Assembly: GCA_944388955.1 (NCBI GenBank)
Contig: CALXKJ010000015.1
Span: forward strand, 1 to 56,217
Reading direction: 5' to 3'
Origin: an uncultured Spirochaetaceae bacterium
GTDB taxonomy: Bacteria > Spirochaetota > Spirochaetia > Sphaerochaetales > Sphaerochaetaceae
Length of the DNA stretch: 56,217 nt
Positions 42,273 to 50,633 of this stretch are shown piece by piece. A program made the translations under genes and the position numbers. Positions within the stretch are counted from its first letter, which is position 1, and each line of letters starts with the position of its first letter. The notes below the pieces were generated by a model. It was not told the DNA's origin. It worked only from the letters and a program-made list of their open reading frames with translations, and searched no databases.

Positions 42273-43310
42273 ATGAAGAAAGTATTGTCGGTTCTGCTCG
42301 TACTTTTGGTATCGCTTTCGGTTTTTGCTGGCGGCGGTAAGGAGAAAGCTGTAGCTGATGCTGATGACCAGTTTGCCGGACTTGGCAACTATGTGATGAT
42401 GATTGGTCACTCTCAGCCTGCTGATAACCCAAGATCGATTTCCCTCGAGAAATTCGTCCAGGACGTAGAAGAGAGAACAAACGGTCACGTTACAGTCCAG
42501 GTATTCGGCAATGGACAGCTTGGAACAGAGAAGGAAATGCTCGAGCAGGTTATCATCGGAACACTTCAGGGCATGAGGGGAGGTCAGTTCGATTTCACTC
42601 CGCGTCTTCTTATGTTCACACTTCCATTCCTTGCACAGACAAGGGAGCAGGTTACAGCGCTTCTTCATAGCGATCTTGCTGTCAGGCTTTCCGAGGAAGC
42701 CGGAAAGGAGAACGGTGTTGTCATCATCAACCTCTGCGATGCAGGTGGTTTCAGACAGTTCTCGAATAACAAGCACCCGATTACGAAGCCTGAGGACTTC
42801 AAGGGTCTCAAGATGAGAACTGCCGGTATGACTACTATCGACAAGACTCTCACAGCACTTGGCGCAACCATCACACCAGTACCATATTCAGATCTCTATA
42901 TGGCACTCAGAACAGGTGTCGCTGATGGACAGGAGAATCCATGGACAAACGTCTCCAGCATGAAATTCTATGAAGTCCAGAAGTACTTCACAGAAGTCAA
43001 TTACCAGTTCCATCCGGATCCCTTCTATGTGAATGAGGCATGGTGGAACAGCCTTCCTGAGGAATTCCAGACAATCATCAGAGAATGCGCTTCTGAAATG
43101 GGCACATACAACGACCAGCTCGTTGATGAGCTTCAGTCTTCCGCAAGACAGGCTGTCGTGGATGCCGGTGGTGATATCTATGTTCCTACAGCAGATGAGC
43201 TTCAGGCATTCAAGGACGCAGTAAGCGGTGTCTACCAGCAGTGCATCGATGAGGGAATCCTCACAGCTGAGGAGCTTGCTGAGCTTCAGGCAATCGTTGC
43301 AGCGAACTGA
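42273..43310 (+). CDS. dctP: TRAP transporter substrate-binding protein, DctP
   Basis: A 345-residue periplasmic binding protein. ATG 42273 is chosen because it follows AAAGGAGG and opens a signal peptide (MKKVLSVLLVLLVSLSVFA) before GGGKEKAVADAD. The body has DctP features such as FKGLKMRTAGMTTIDKTLTA with the conserved Arg that holds the carboxylate, and GVADGQENPWTN. TRAP systems import organic acids and sugar acids with Na+. Under GntR control and with an aldolase downstream, the ligand is likely a uronate or aldonate. Confidence 0.93.
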   Translation: MKKVLSVLLVLLVSLSVFAGGGKEKAVADADDQFAGLGNYVMMIGHSQPADNPRSISLEKFVQDVEERTNGHVTVQVFGNGQLGTEKEMLEQVIIGTLQGMRGGQFDFTPRLLMFTLPFLAQTREQVTALLHSDLAVRLSEEAGKENGVVIINLCDAGGFRQFSNNKHPITKPEDFKGLKMRTAGMTTIDKTLTALGATITPVPYSDLYMALRTGVADGQENPWTNVSSMKFYEVQKYFTEVNYQFHPDPFYVNEAWWNSLPEEFQTIIRECASEMGTYNDQLVDELQSSARQAVVDAGGDIYVPTADELQAFKDAVSGVYQQCIDEGILTAEELAELQAIVAAN

Positions 43311-43324
43311 TTGGTGATATAAAG

Positions 43325-43353
43325 CTCCCCGGAGCTGTTTCCGGGGAGTCTGT
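43325..43353 (+). terminator. Intercistronic hairpin after dctP
   Basis: CTCCCCGGA (43325-43333) pairs with TCCGGGGAG (43340-43348) around a 6-base loop and is followed by TCTGTTTT. It is a likely partial terminator between the binding protein and the membrane subunits. Confidence 0.65.
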
Positions 43354-43367
43354 TTTCAGGAGTAGTT

Positions 43368-43931
43368 ATGAATAAAAAACAGAATTCGCTCGAAGCCTCA
43401 CTTGTGAAAGCGGGTAAGACGATCTTTGAAGTCTATTATGGAATCGGCGCCGCCGCTATGGGACTTCTTGCTCTGCTTATTGCATTCACAGTTGTCGCAA
43501 GATATTTCTTTGCCTTGAGCTGGAAGGAGCTCTCTGAGTTCAATGTCACGCTGTTCGCTTTCACCACATTCTGGGGAATGGGAGTATGCGTGCTTAAAAA
43601 CGAGCATGTCATCATAGACATCCTCTATGACAGGATAAGACCTGATATCAAGCGCTGGCTTGCAGTAGTTGACTATGTGATTGTCCTCATCGTTGATGGT
43701 GTTTTCACATATGAGGGAATCAGATATGTGCTGGTTGCTGGAAAGCAGATAAGCCAGGGAATGGAGATCCCGATGTATTTCATGTACGGCATCATGCCGC
43801 TTGCGGGGCTGCTCTGCGCTGTGTGCATTGTATTCAAAATCGTGGAATTCATCCTGGTTGATGTTTCTTATTTCGCTCCGAAGAATGTGGAGCTTACAGA
43901 AGGGAAAGACAGTAAGGGAGGAAGAAGCTAA
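43368..43931 (+). CDS. dctQ: TRAP transporter small membrane subunit, DctQ
   Basis: A 187-residue protein with four predicted membrane helices and the DctQ hallmarks: VARYFFALSWKELSEFNVTL and WGMGVCVLKNEHVIIDILYD. DctQ subunits form the membrane pair with DctM. It starts at ATG 43368 after CAGGAG and abuts the DctM gene with no gap. Confidence 0.92.
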   Translation: MNKKQNSLEASLVKAGKTIFEVYYGIGAAAMGLLALLIAFTVVARYFFALSWKELSEFNVTLFAFTTFWGMGVCVLKNEHVIIDILYDRIRPDIKRWLAVVDYVIVLIVDGVFTYEGIRYVLVAGKQISQGMEIPMYFMYGIMPLAGLLCAVCIVFKIVEFILVDVSYFAPKNVELTEGKDSKGGRS

Positions 43932-45221
43932 ATGGCAATGATCATACTTCTGGTGCTGCTTATAATCTTCGCAGCCCTTGGCGTTCCATTGGCATTTGCT
44001 ATCGGAGCTGCCTGTATAACATATATATTGACGACAAATCCTCAGTTCCTGATTATGCTGCCGCAGAGAATCTGGAATGGCGCATACAGTGAGCTGATGA
44101 TCGCAATGCCTCTTTTCATGCTTGCTGGTGAGCTTATGAGCACTGGCGGTATCACAAAGAGAATCATAAATTTCTGCTTGCAGATTCTTCGTCCTGTGCA
44201 TGGTGGACTGGGTGAGGTCAATATCGTCGCGTCGATGATCTTCGGTGGTATCTCCGGCTCGTCTGTTGCCGATACATCTGCACTCGGAAGCATTCTCATA
44301 CCGGCTATGGAAGAAAGCGGTTATCCTCGTGATGCCTCTGCTGGTATTACAGTCGCGTCTTCAACGATGGGTATGATTATTCCTCCATCGACACCGATGA
44401 TTGTCTATTCAATGATCTCTGGTGCTTCTGTAGGCGCTCTGTTCATGGCAGGTGCAATCCCCGGTATCCTCATCGGTCTTACACAGCTTATCCTTGTCTT
44501 CGCTTTCAGCGTGAAGAGACACTGGCACCCGAAGAGAGGCAAGTTCGACTCAAAGGCGTTCTGGCATGATATTTTAGCGGGAATACCAGCTCTCCTGATG
44601 CCGCTCTTCATCATCCTTGTTGTTTCTACAGGTATCTGTACTGCATCAGAGAGTGCAGGTGCGGCGGTTGTCTATGCAATCGTTGTCGGATTCCTTGTCT
44701 ACAAGGAGCTTACATGGAAAGCTGTCTGGGAAGCTGTAAAGAAGACATTCATATCATCGTCTTCTGTCATGATTATCATTGGCTTCACGACAATCTTCAC
44801 ATGGATTCTCACAATGGAGCAGGTGCCGATGCAGGTTGCTGCATTCTTCAACTCGCTTAATATGCCAGCATGGGGAATTGCGATTATCTTCGATATCATG
44901 ATTCTTCTTATCGGATGCTTTATCGATGTAAGCCCTGCAATCCTGCTGCTTACCCCGATTATGCTTCCTGTAATGGAGAACTATGGCTTCTCTGCACTGC
45001 AGTTTGGCGCAATGATGATCACAGGACTGGCAATCGGTCTTGTAACACCACCGGTTGGAATGTGTCTTAACGTATGCAACAAGATCAACAGGATGCCTAT
45101 CATCGATATCTTCAAAGGCGCTCTGCCGTATCTTACATGCAATGTAATAGTCCTTGCATCCATAAGCCTCTGGGCACCTCTTACAACGTGGCTTCCATCG
45201 ATTATGGGTTATGGCATTTAA
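43932..45221 (+). CDS. dctM: TRAP transporter large membrane subunit, DctM
   Basis: A 429-residue polytopic protein with about 12 helices, typical of the DctM transport channel. Family stretches include MPLFMLAGELMSTGGITKRI, GGISGSSVADTSALGSILIP and GLVTPPVGMCLNV. It completes the TRAP system with the preceding DctQ and DctP. An aldolase gene follows 13 bases later. Confidence 0.93.
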   Translation: MAMIILLVLLIIFAALGVPLAFAIGAACITYILTTNPQFLIMLPQRIWNGAYSELMIAMPLFMLAGELMSTGGITKRIINFCLQILRPVHGGLGEVNIVASMIFGGISGSSVADTSALGSILIPAMEESGYPRDASAGITVASSTMGMIIPPSTPMIVYSMISGASVGALFMAGAIPGILIGLTQLILVFAFSVKRHWHPKRGKFDSKAFWHDILAGIPALLMPLFIILVVSTGICTASESAGAAVVYAIVVGFLVYKELTWKAVWEAVKKTFISSSSVMIIIGFTTIFTWILTMEQVPMQVAAFFNSLNMPAWGIAIIFDIMILLIGCFIDVSPAILLLTPIMLPVMENYGFSALQFGAMMITGLAIGLVTPPVGMCLNVCNKINRMPIIDIFKGALPYLTCNVIVLASISLWAPLTTWLPSIMGYGI

Positions 45222-45234
45222 AAGGAGGAAGGAA

Positions 45235-46023
45235 ATGACACTAAAGGAGAAAATGAAGAAAGGGCCTGTTTTCGGAATGGCCTGCTTCACCGGTTCGACA
45301 TGTGTAATTGAGAATATCGCTATGTCAGGACTCGATTTCATCTATCTCGATCTTGAGCACACAGACTGGATGCTCGGTGAGGATTTCGAGAAGCAGATAA
45401 TGGCTGCGAAGCTTCATGATATCGGGGTCCTCGTGAGGATGGCTGATGACGATGAAGTCGCTATCAGGAAAGTGCTTGAGTGGGGAGCTGACGGTGTTGT
45501 CATCCCTCATTGCAAGACAGCAGAGATGACAAGACGTGCTGTGGAAGGCGCTAAGTTCTACCCGCTTGGAAGGAGAGGTGGAGAGACTAATGTCCGCGCG
45601 GCAGGCTTCGGTTATCAGGATTTTGACTGGAACAAGTATATCCAGAGCCAGAATGAGAACACGCTTGTCATACCAATGGATGAGGATTTCGAATTCACTG
45701 ACAATATTGATGAGATTCTTTCAGTCAAAGGCATCGATGCCGTCAATTTCGGACCGATTGACTATGCGGTCTCCCGCGGTCTGAAGATTGGCTATTCGAT
45801 GGGCGAGGAAGTGAAGGAAGCATTCAAGGTTCTCGTGAAGAAGGCGAAAGAGAAGGGTATCGGTGTCCTTGGCCCTGTAGTTCCGCCTACAAAGGAGAAT
45901 ATCAAAGAGGCTATCGCTGATGGTTACACGATGATAATCCTTGGCAATGATATGTGGCACTTCCAGAAATCACTTAAGGAGCTTGTGAAGAACGAGGTTG
46001 ATGAAGTGAGAAAGGACTTCTGA
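45235..46023 (+). CDS. HpcH/HpaI-family class II aldolase
   Basis: A 262-residue TIM-barrel aldolase from ATG 45235, which follows AAAGGAGG; the frame is open upstream into the dctM gene. Family features include DFIYLDLEHTDW, VRMADDDEV (substrate Arg) and NFGPIDYAVSRG (metal Asp). These enzymes split 2-keto-3-deoxy sugar acids, such as RhmA for 2-keto-3-deoxyrhamnonate, or hydroxy-diacids into pyruvate and an aldehyde. In a GntR/TRAP operon next to pectin genes, a sugar-acid aldolase role is the best guess. Confidence 0.88.
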   Translation: MTLKEKMKKGPVFGMACFTGSTCVIENIAMSGLDFIYLDLEHTDWMLGEDFEKQIMAAKLHDIGVLVRMADDDEVAIRKVLEWGADGVVIPHCKTAEMTRRAVEGAKFYPLGRRGGETNVRAAGFGYQDFDWNKYIQSQNENTLVIPMDEDFEFTDNIDEILSVKGIDAVNFGPIDYAVSRGLKIGYSMGEEVKEAFKVLVKKAKEKGIGVLGPVVPPTKENIKEAIADGYTMIILGNDMWHFQKSLKELVKNEVDEVRKDF

Positions 46024-46056
46024 TTCTCCATTCAGGATTCTGAAATCGTATTCTCT

Positions 46057-46105
46057 GGCTTCTGGCTATTCCGCACCCTCTCATAGGATAGTCAGGAGCC
46101 TTTTT
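46057..46105 (+). terminator. Rho-independent terminator of the TRAP operon
   Basis: The left arm 46057-46072 (starting GGCTTCTGGCTAT) pairs with the right arm 46087-46100 (ending CAGGAGCC) with a few mismatches, followed by five T. It is 34 bases past the aldolase stop. Confidence 0.75.
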
Positions 46106-46110
46106 CATGG

Positions 46111-46116
46111 TATAAT
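46111..46116 (+). promoter_or_regulatory. Consensus -10 box
   Basis: A perfect TATAAT lies directly after the terminator T run and 18 bases before ATG 46135. No strong -35 is seen. The leader would be only about 12 bases, nearly all of it the GGGAGG ribosome-binding site. Confidence 0.5.
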
Positions 46117-46134
46117 AGGAATGGGAGGACTCTT

Positions 46135-46770
46135 ATGAGGAAAATTCTGCTTTCAGTTATTGTTTTGCTTTCCGTATTTACAGCACACGCAGCAAGTGAT
46201 GTATATGTCATTTTCCCATTCGGCTATAGCGAGAGCGCAGATTACAATCTTTTCGATAAAAGCGGAGAGAAGGCGGATATCTCACTATTCGCAGGACGTG
46301 AATGCACGCTTCTGGATCGCAATACCATCATCTTTGACGATGGAGATACGCTGACAAAGCCTGATGATATGGGTTTTTACAACGCTTCATTCCTTATTCC
46401 CCGATCTCTTGTCGTCTTCGCTCAGGAGGCACTGGAAGATGATGGGAGTATTTATGAGGGCTCTGGGCTGAAGATTGCTGGTGAAGAAGAGGCTCAAGTG
46501 CCATTCTGGATGGATGATGACATCGATCTCAATGATGATCTTGTCTTCGCGATAGGCAAGGCTAGGAGTTCAAGTTCAAGGATAGCTCTCAGCAGTGCGG
46601 AAGCTGACGCTAGGAGTGCTGCGCTTCATATTGCATATGAGAAAGGAAACCCCGCCGTGACTGTGGATGGCGATTCCATAAGCTGTACGATGAAGGGGAT
46701 TTTCGAGGATGTATATACGGCGTCGGATGGTACAGTCTATGTGCTAATGGGCGTTAAGATCGAAGAATGA
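46135..46770 (+). CDS. Secreted protein of unknown function, LPP20-like C-terminus
   Basis: A 211-residue protein with a cleavable signal peptide (MRKILLSVIVLLSVFTAHA) and no lipobox. The middle is acidic. The C-terminal 75 residues (LVFAIGKARSSSSRIALSSA, then EADARSAALH and a final YVLMGVKI strand) resemble the LPP20-type fold of spirochaete and Helicobacter envelope proteins. No enzyme motif is seen. It has its own promoter and stands alone between the TRAP operon and the pyrophosphatase gene. Confidence 0.7.
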   Translation: MRKILLSVIVLLSVFTAHAASDVYVIFPFGYSESADYNLFDKSGEKADISLFAGRECTLLDRNTIIFDDGDTLTKPDDMGFYNASFLIPRSLVVFAQEALEDDGSIYEGSGLKIAGEEEAQVPFWMDDDIDLNDDLVFAIGKARSSSSRIALSSAEADARSAALHIAYEKGNPAVTVDGDSISCTMKGIFEDVYTASDGTVYVLMGVKIEE

Positions 46771-46913
46771 GATAGGCATTCTGTCATAGTCAGTGTATGC
46801 CCTCTGCTCCTTAGTGATGCACTTGCTTTGTCATTTGATAGGCAGGTGAATGGAATCTGGTTTTGTTTGACGCCACTCTTTCTCGCATTTAGACTGGAGA
46901 AAGGGAGGGCGCA

Positions 46914-48992
46914 ATGGAGAGCAATCTTTCTCTTTTCTACGGTTTGTCGTTTCTGACAGCTGCTATCGCATTTTTCTTTGCACTTTATCTTTATCTATGG
47001 GTAAAGAAGATAAAGGTCCAGAACAGTCGCATAGAGGAAATTTCAAAGCTTATCAAGGCTGGTGCTGATACATTCATGCGGCGTGAGTATAGAATACTCG
47101 GCATCTTCGCTGGTATTGTGGCTTTGATTATCCTCATATTCCTTCCATCTCCGATCTGGAGTGGAAGGCCTGTGATGAATGTCGCGATGATGCTGAGCTA
47201 TATAGCGGGTACAGTATTGTCTGCAATAGCGGGTAAAATCGGCATACTGGTCGCGACACTTTCAAACGGACGTACAGCGGAAGCTGCAGAAAAAGGTCTG
47301 AAGCCTGCATTCCTTATTGGTTTCAGAGGTGGAGCGGTAATGGGACTTCTCGTCGTCGGCTGCTCACTTCTTGGCGTCGCTGCTGTACTCATGCTGACAG
47401 GGGATACGACAATACTCCTTGGCTTCTCATTCGGTGCAAGTTCACTCGCTCTCTTCGCGAAGGCTGGTGGCGGCATATTCACGAAAACAGCGGATGTGGC
47501 GGCGGATCTTACAGGCAAGGTTGAGCTTGGAATACCGGAAGACGATCCAAGGAATCCTGCAGTCATCGCTGATAATGTCGGTGATAATGTTGGTGATGTA
47601 GCTGGAATGGGCGCAGATTTATTTGATTCAAATGTCGCGGCTGCAGCTTCTGCTCTTGTCATTGCCGGAACGCTTTCAGGCCAGGGCTATGATACAATAT
47701 CAATGGTCTTCTGCTACTCGCTTCTTGGTCTCATTGCATCGGTTATAGGAATTGCGGTGGCAAGAGTCGGAAAAGATGGCAACCCGACAAAAGCGCTTAA
47801 CTCATCGACTTATGTGACAACAGCTGTATTCATGGTGCTTACAGCTATTGCGACAGCGGTCTTCCCAGGATTCTCATGGCGTATATGGGGTGCTTCGGCA
47901 ACAGGGCTTCTTGTCGGTGTGATTATCGGAATTACCACTGATTACTTTACAGATGATACCAGACCGATAGTGAAACGGGTGGCTCATGCTTCCGCATCCG
48001 GACCGGCGTTCACAATTCTTTCAGGTGTTTCATATGGCTTTATCTCAGCACTTCCTGCGATGATAGGAATAGCTGTCTCCGCGCTTGTTGCATACAACTT
48101 ATGTGCACCTCTTGGCGAGGGATATGCTATCTTTGGTATTGCAATGGCAGCTGTGGGCATGCTTTCGATAGTCGGCATGATCATCTCCAACGATGCCTAT
48201 GGTCCGATTGTCGATAACGCAAGAGGACTTGCTGAGATGGGTGGACTCGGTGAAGAGACGATAAGGATTGCAGATGAGCTTGATAGCGCAGGCAATACCG
48301 TTAAGGCAGTTACAAAAGGATTCTCGATAGGCGCTGCTGGATTGACGGTCATCTCACTTCTTGGTGCGTTCATGTCTGAAGTCAATGCCGCTCTGATAGC
48401 CTCTGGAAGAGAGCCTATAGCAGGCTTTGATATCATGGAGCCTACTGTATTCTTCGGTGTTCTCATCGGTGCGGCTGTTCCTGCTGTGTTCTCGGCGATG
48501 CTTATTCTCGGTGTCGACAGGAATGCCCAGCGCATGGTAAGCGAAATCCATAGACAGTTCGATACTATTGAGGGACTCAGGGAAGGAAAAACAGATCCAG
48601 AGTATAGCCGTTGCATCGACATAGCTACGACAGGCGCTCTCAGAGAGCTTATACCTGCAGGGCTTTTTGCCATTATAATGACGCTTCTTGTAGGTTTTAT
48701 AGCTGGTGTGGAAGCAATCGGAGGATTCCTTCTTGGCAATATCGTCAGCGGTCTTCTCTTAGCTCTTTTCATGTCGAACTCCGGGGGGCTCTGGGATAAT
48801 TCCAAGAAGTACGTGGAAGCCGGAAATGAAGGCGGTAAAGGAAGCGAAGCGCATAAGTCGGCGGTTATAGGTGATACAGTCGGAGATCCGTTCAAGGATA
48901 CAGCTGGGCCATCAATCAATACCCAGATAACTGTTGTATCTCTGGTATCATCACTGGCGGCTGCTGCATTCGTGGCATTTTCCATCTTCTGA
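46914..48992 (+). CDS. hppA: Membrane pyrophosphatase, K+-independent type
   Basis: A 692-residue integral membrane pyrophosphatase with about 16 helices. It couples PPi hydrolysis to ion pumping across the inner membrane. The catalytic loop is complete: KVELGIPEDDPRNPAV and DNVGDNVGDVAGMGADLF (about 202-237), plus a second set near the C-terminus (GDTVGDPFKDTAGPS). The segment GNTVKAVTKG (460-469) has Lys464 and Thr467, the residues that mark the K+-independent subfamily, whose known members pump H+. The often-used product name K+-stimulated Na+/H+ pump would therefore be wrong. ATG 46914 follows AGGGAGG. Confidence 0.95.
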   Translation: MESNLSLFYGLSFLTAAIAFFFALYLYLWVKKIKVQNSRIEEISKLIKAGADTFMRREYRILGIFAGIVALIILIFLPSPIWSGRPVMNVAMMLSYIAGTVLSAIAGKIGILVATLSNGRTAEAAEKGLKPAFLIGFRGGAVMGLLVVGCSLLGVAAVLMLTGDTTILLGFSFGASSLALFAKAGGGIFTKTADVAADLTGKVELGIPEDDPRNPAVIADNVGDNVGDVAGMGADLFDSNVAAAASALVIAGTLSGQGYDTISMVFCYSLLGLIASVIGIAVARVGKDGNPTKALNSSTYVTTAVFMVLTAIATAVFPGFSWRIWGASATGLLVGVIIGITTDYFTDDTRPIVKRVAHASASGPAFTILSGVSYGFISALPAMIGIAVSALVAYNLCAPLGEGYAIFGIAMAAVGMLSIVGMIISNDAYGPIVDNARGLAEMGGLGEETIRIADELDSAGNTVKAVTKGFSIGAAGLTVISLLGAFMSEVNAALIASGREPIAGFDIMEPTVFFGVLIGAAVPAVFSAMLILGVDRNAQRMVSEIHRQFDTIEGLREGKTDPEYSRCIDIATTGALRELIPAGLFAIIMTLLVGFIAGVEAIGGFLLGNIVSGLLLALFMSNSGGLWDNSKKYVEAGNEGGKGSEAHKSAVIGDTVGDPFKDTAGPSINTQITVVSLVSSLAAAAFVAFSIF

Positions 48993-49015
48993 TTCTGCTG
49001 TACAATCGCCGAGGA

Positions 49016-49738
49016 ATGAAAAGACATCTCATCGTTGGTGATATCCATGGACAGTATGAAAGATTGAGGGAAGCTCTTGATAAGGCTTCCTTCAATCCTG
49101 ATGATGATATCCTCTACAGTACTGGTGATATATCAGACCGCGGTCCAGGGATGGTTGAGCTCATAAGGTACCTTATGTCGCTTGATGATTATCGCCCGGT
49201 TCTTGGAAATCATGATCTATGGCTCAGGGATTATCTTACATCTGATTCCCGACCGGCTGTCTGGGTCATAGGCAATGGCGGACGGGAAACAATCGGACAA
49301 TTCGATTATCATTCAGTCTCAGAAAACGAGAAAGAGCGCATGGGGATGTGGCTGAGCCGTGCCCCATATGTCCGCATCGAGGATAAATACATAATTACTC
49401 ATGGTGGAATACCAAAAGGATGGGGGATGAAAGAGCTTGAGGCAATAGCCTCGCTGAGGCCTCGCATCATCGGATATCCTATTGTCGAAGATCCGTCTTC
49501 ATCGCCAATCTGGAATAGATCATACCTGCAGAGCGCTATGGCGGCAGAACATGGAGCTTCTCCCGAAGTCCTTGATCCGCCCCTTGCCTCAAATAAGAGG
49601 ATTTTCATAGGTCATACACCACTTGATGCTCCGTTTATCTCCGAGCTTTATCATCTCAGGGCCATCGACACCGGAGGAGGTCATGGAAGAGCCCTGACTG
49701 TCATGGATATGGATACTGACGAGTATTGGCAGGCATGA
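49016..49738 (+). CDS. PPP-type metallophosphoesterase (protein phosphatase-like)
   Basis: A 240-residue enzyme with the PPP phosphatase signatures GDIHGQYE (8-15), GDISDRGPG and LGNHDLWLRD, binding two metal ions; ITHGGIP and the late FIGHTPL supply further ligands. It may act on phosphoproteins (PrpA-like) or on dinucleoside polyphosphates (ApaH-like). The start follows GAGGA at a short distance from TACAAT (49001-49006), so the leader is very short. The next gene is only 39 bases downstream. Confidence 0.88.
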   Translation: MKRHLIVGDIHGQYERLREALDKASFNPDDDILYSTGDISDRGPGMVELIRYLMSLDDYRPVLGNHDLWLRDYLTSDSRPAVWVIGNGGRETIGQFDYHSVSENEKERMGMWLSRAPYVRIEDKYIITHGGIPKGWGMKELEAIASLRPRIIGYPIVEDPSSSPIWNRSYLQSAMAAEHGASPEVLDPPLASNKRIFIGHTPLDAPFISELYHLRAIDTGGGHGRALTVMDMDTDEYWQA

Positions 49739-49777
49739 GTGGACACTTCACTGAAATGTGATTAACTTTGGTACGCG

Positions 49778-50614
49778 ATGGAAATAATCAAGAACAAGAG
49801 ATTTGATGAAGAGCGAGCCATTTATGGTCGTCGTGATATAGATGTGAGATCATCATCCTTTGATGGTCCTGCTGATGGAGAAAGTGCTTTCAAGGAGTGC
49901 AGCAATGTAGCTGTCTCTGATTGCTATTTCAATCTCAGATATCCTTTCTGGCATGACCATGTGCTTACAATCCGTGATTCCGAGATGACTGACAAATGCC
50001 GTGCCGCACTCTGGTATTCGGACCATATAGATATAAGGAATACGAAGATGCATGGCATAAAGGCTCTCAGGGAATGCTCCGATGTGCATATCTCCGATTG
50101 TGATATCATCTCTCCGGAATTCGGATGGTCTGTCCATAATATAACGATGGAGAAAAGCAAAGCTGAGAGTGAGTACTTCATGATGAGAAGTTCTGATATA
50201 AGATTCAGCGATGTCTCGTTCACAGGAAAGTATTCATTCCAGTACATTGAGGATGCCATTTTCGAGAATTGCGAGCTGAACACAAAGGATGCATTCTGGC
50301 ACTCAAAGAATGTCACGGCCCGTGGCTGTGTAATCAACGGAGAGTACCTTGCTTGGTATTCAGATGGTCTCACGCTTATCGATTGCACGATATCTGGGAC
50401 ACAGCCATTCTGCTATTGCAGGAACCTCAGACTTGTCAATTGCCGATTGCTGAATGCTGATCTTGCTTTTGAGAAGTCCACTGTTGATGCCGAGATTACA
50501 ACCCCTGTGATAAGCATCAAGAATCCCAGAAGCGGAATCATCCGTGTTCCTTTTGTATCTGAAATCATAATGGATGACAATGAGGCTGAAGGCAAGATTG
50601 AGATAATCAGTTAA
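49778..50614 (+). CDS. DUF3737 beta-helix protein
   Basis: A 278-residue protein of the DUF3737 family. It is a repetitive right-handed beta-helix in which short units of the pattern (N/D)hxhxxCxh recur: FKECSNVAVSDCYF, LRECSDVHISDCDI, HSKNVTARGCVI. The family is widespread in gut bacteria and its function is unknown. There is no signal peptide. It lies between the phosphatase and the oxidoreductase genes on the same strand, but each seems to have its own promoter-like sequence. Confidence 0.85.
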   Translation: MEIIKNKRFDEERAIYGRRDIDVRSSSFDGPADGESAFKECSNVAVSDCYFNLRYPFWHDHVLTIRDSEMTDKCRAALWYSDHIDIRNTKMHGIKALRECSDVHISDCDIISPEFGWSVHNITMEKSKAESEYFMMRSSDIRFSDVSFTGKYSFQYIEDAIFENCELNTKDAFWHSKNVTARGCVINGEYLAWYSDGLTLIDCTISGTQPFCYCRNLRLVNCRLLNADLAFEKSTVDAEITTPVISIKNPRSGIIRVPFVSEIIMDDNEAEGKIEIIS

Positions 50615-50621
50615 GCGGTGT

Positions 50622-50633
50622 TATCCTATCTGT
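50622..50633 (+). promoter_or_regulatory. Leaderless-type promoter of the oxidoreductase gene
   Basis: TG-T-TATCCT (50619-50627) is an extended -10, followed by 6 bases (atctgt) and ATG 50634. No Shine-Dalgarno sequence is present. Confidence 0.5.

Noticed and set aside
46771-46913. Possible riboswitch or small RNA before hppA
   Set aside because: No conserved aptamer-like structure or strong terminator could be recognised in the 143 bases; only an ordinary leader with AGGGAGG is supported.
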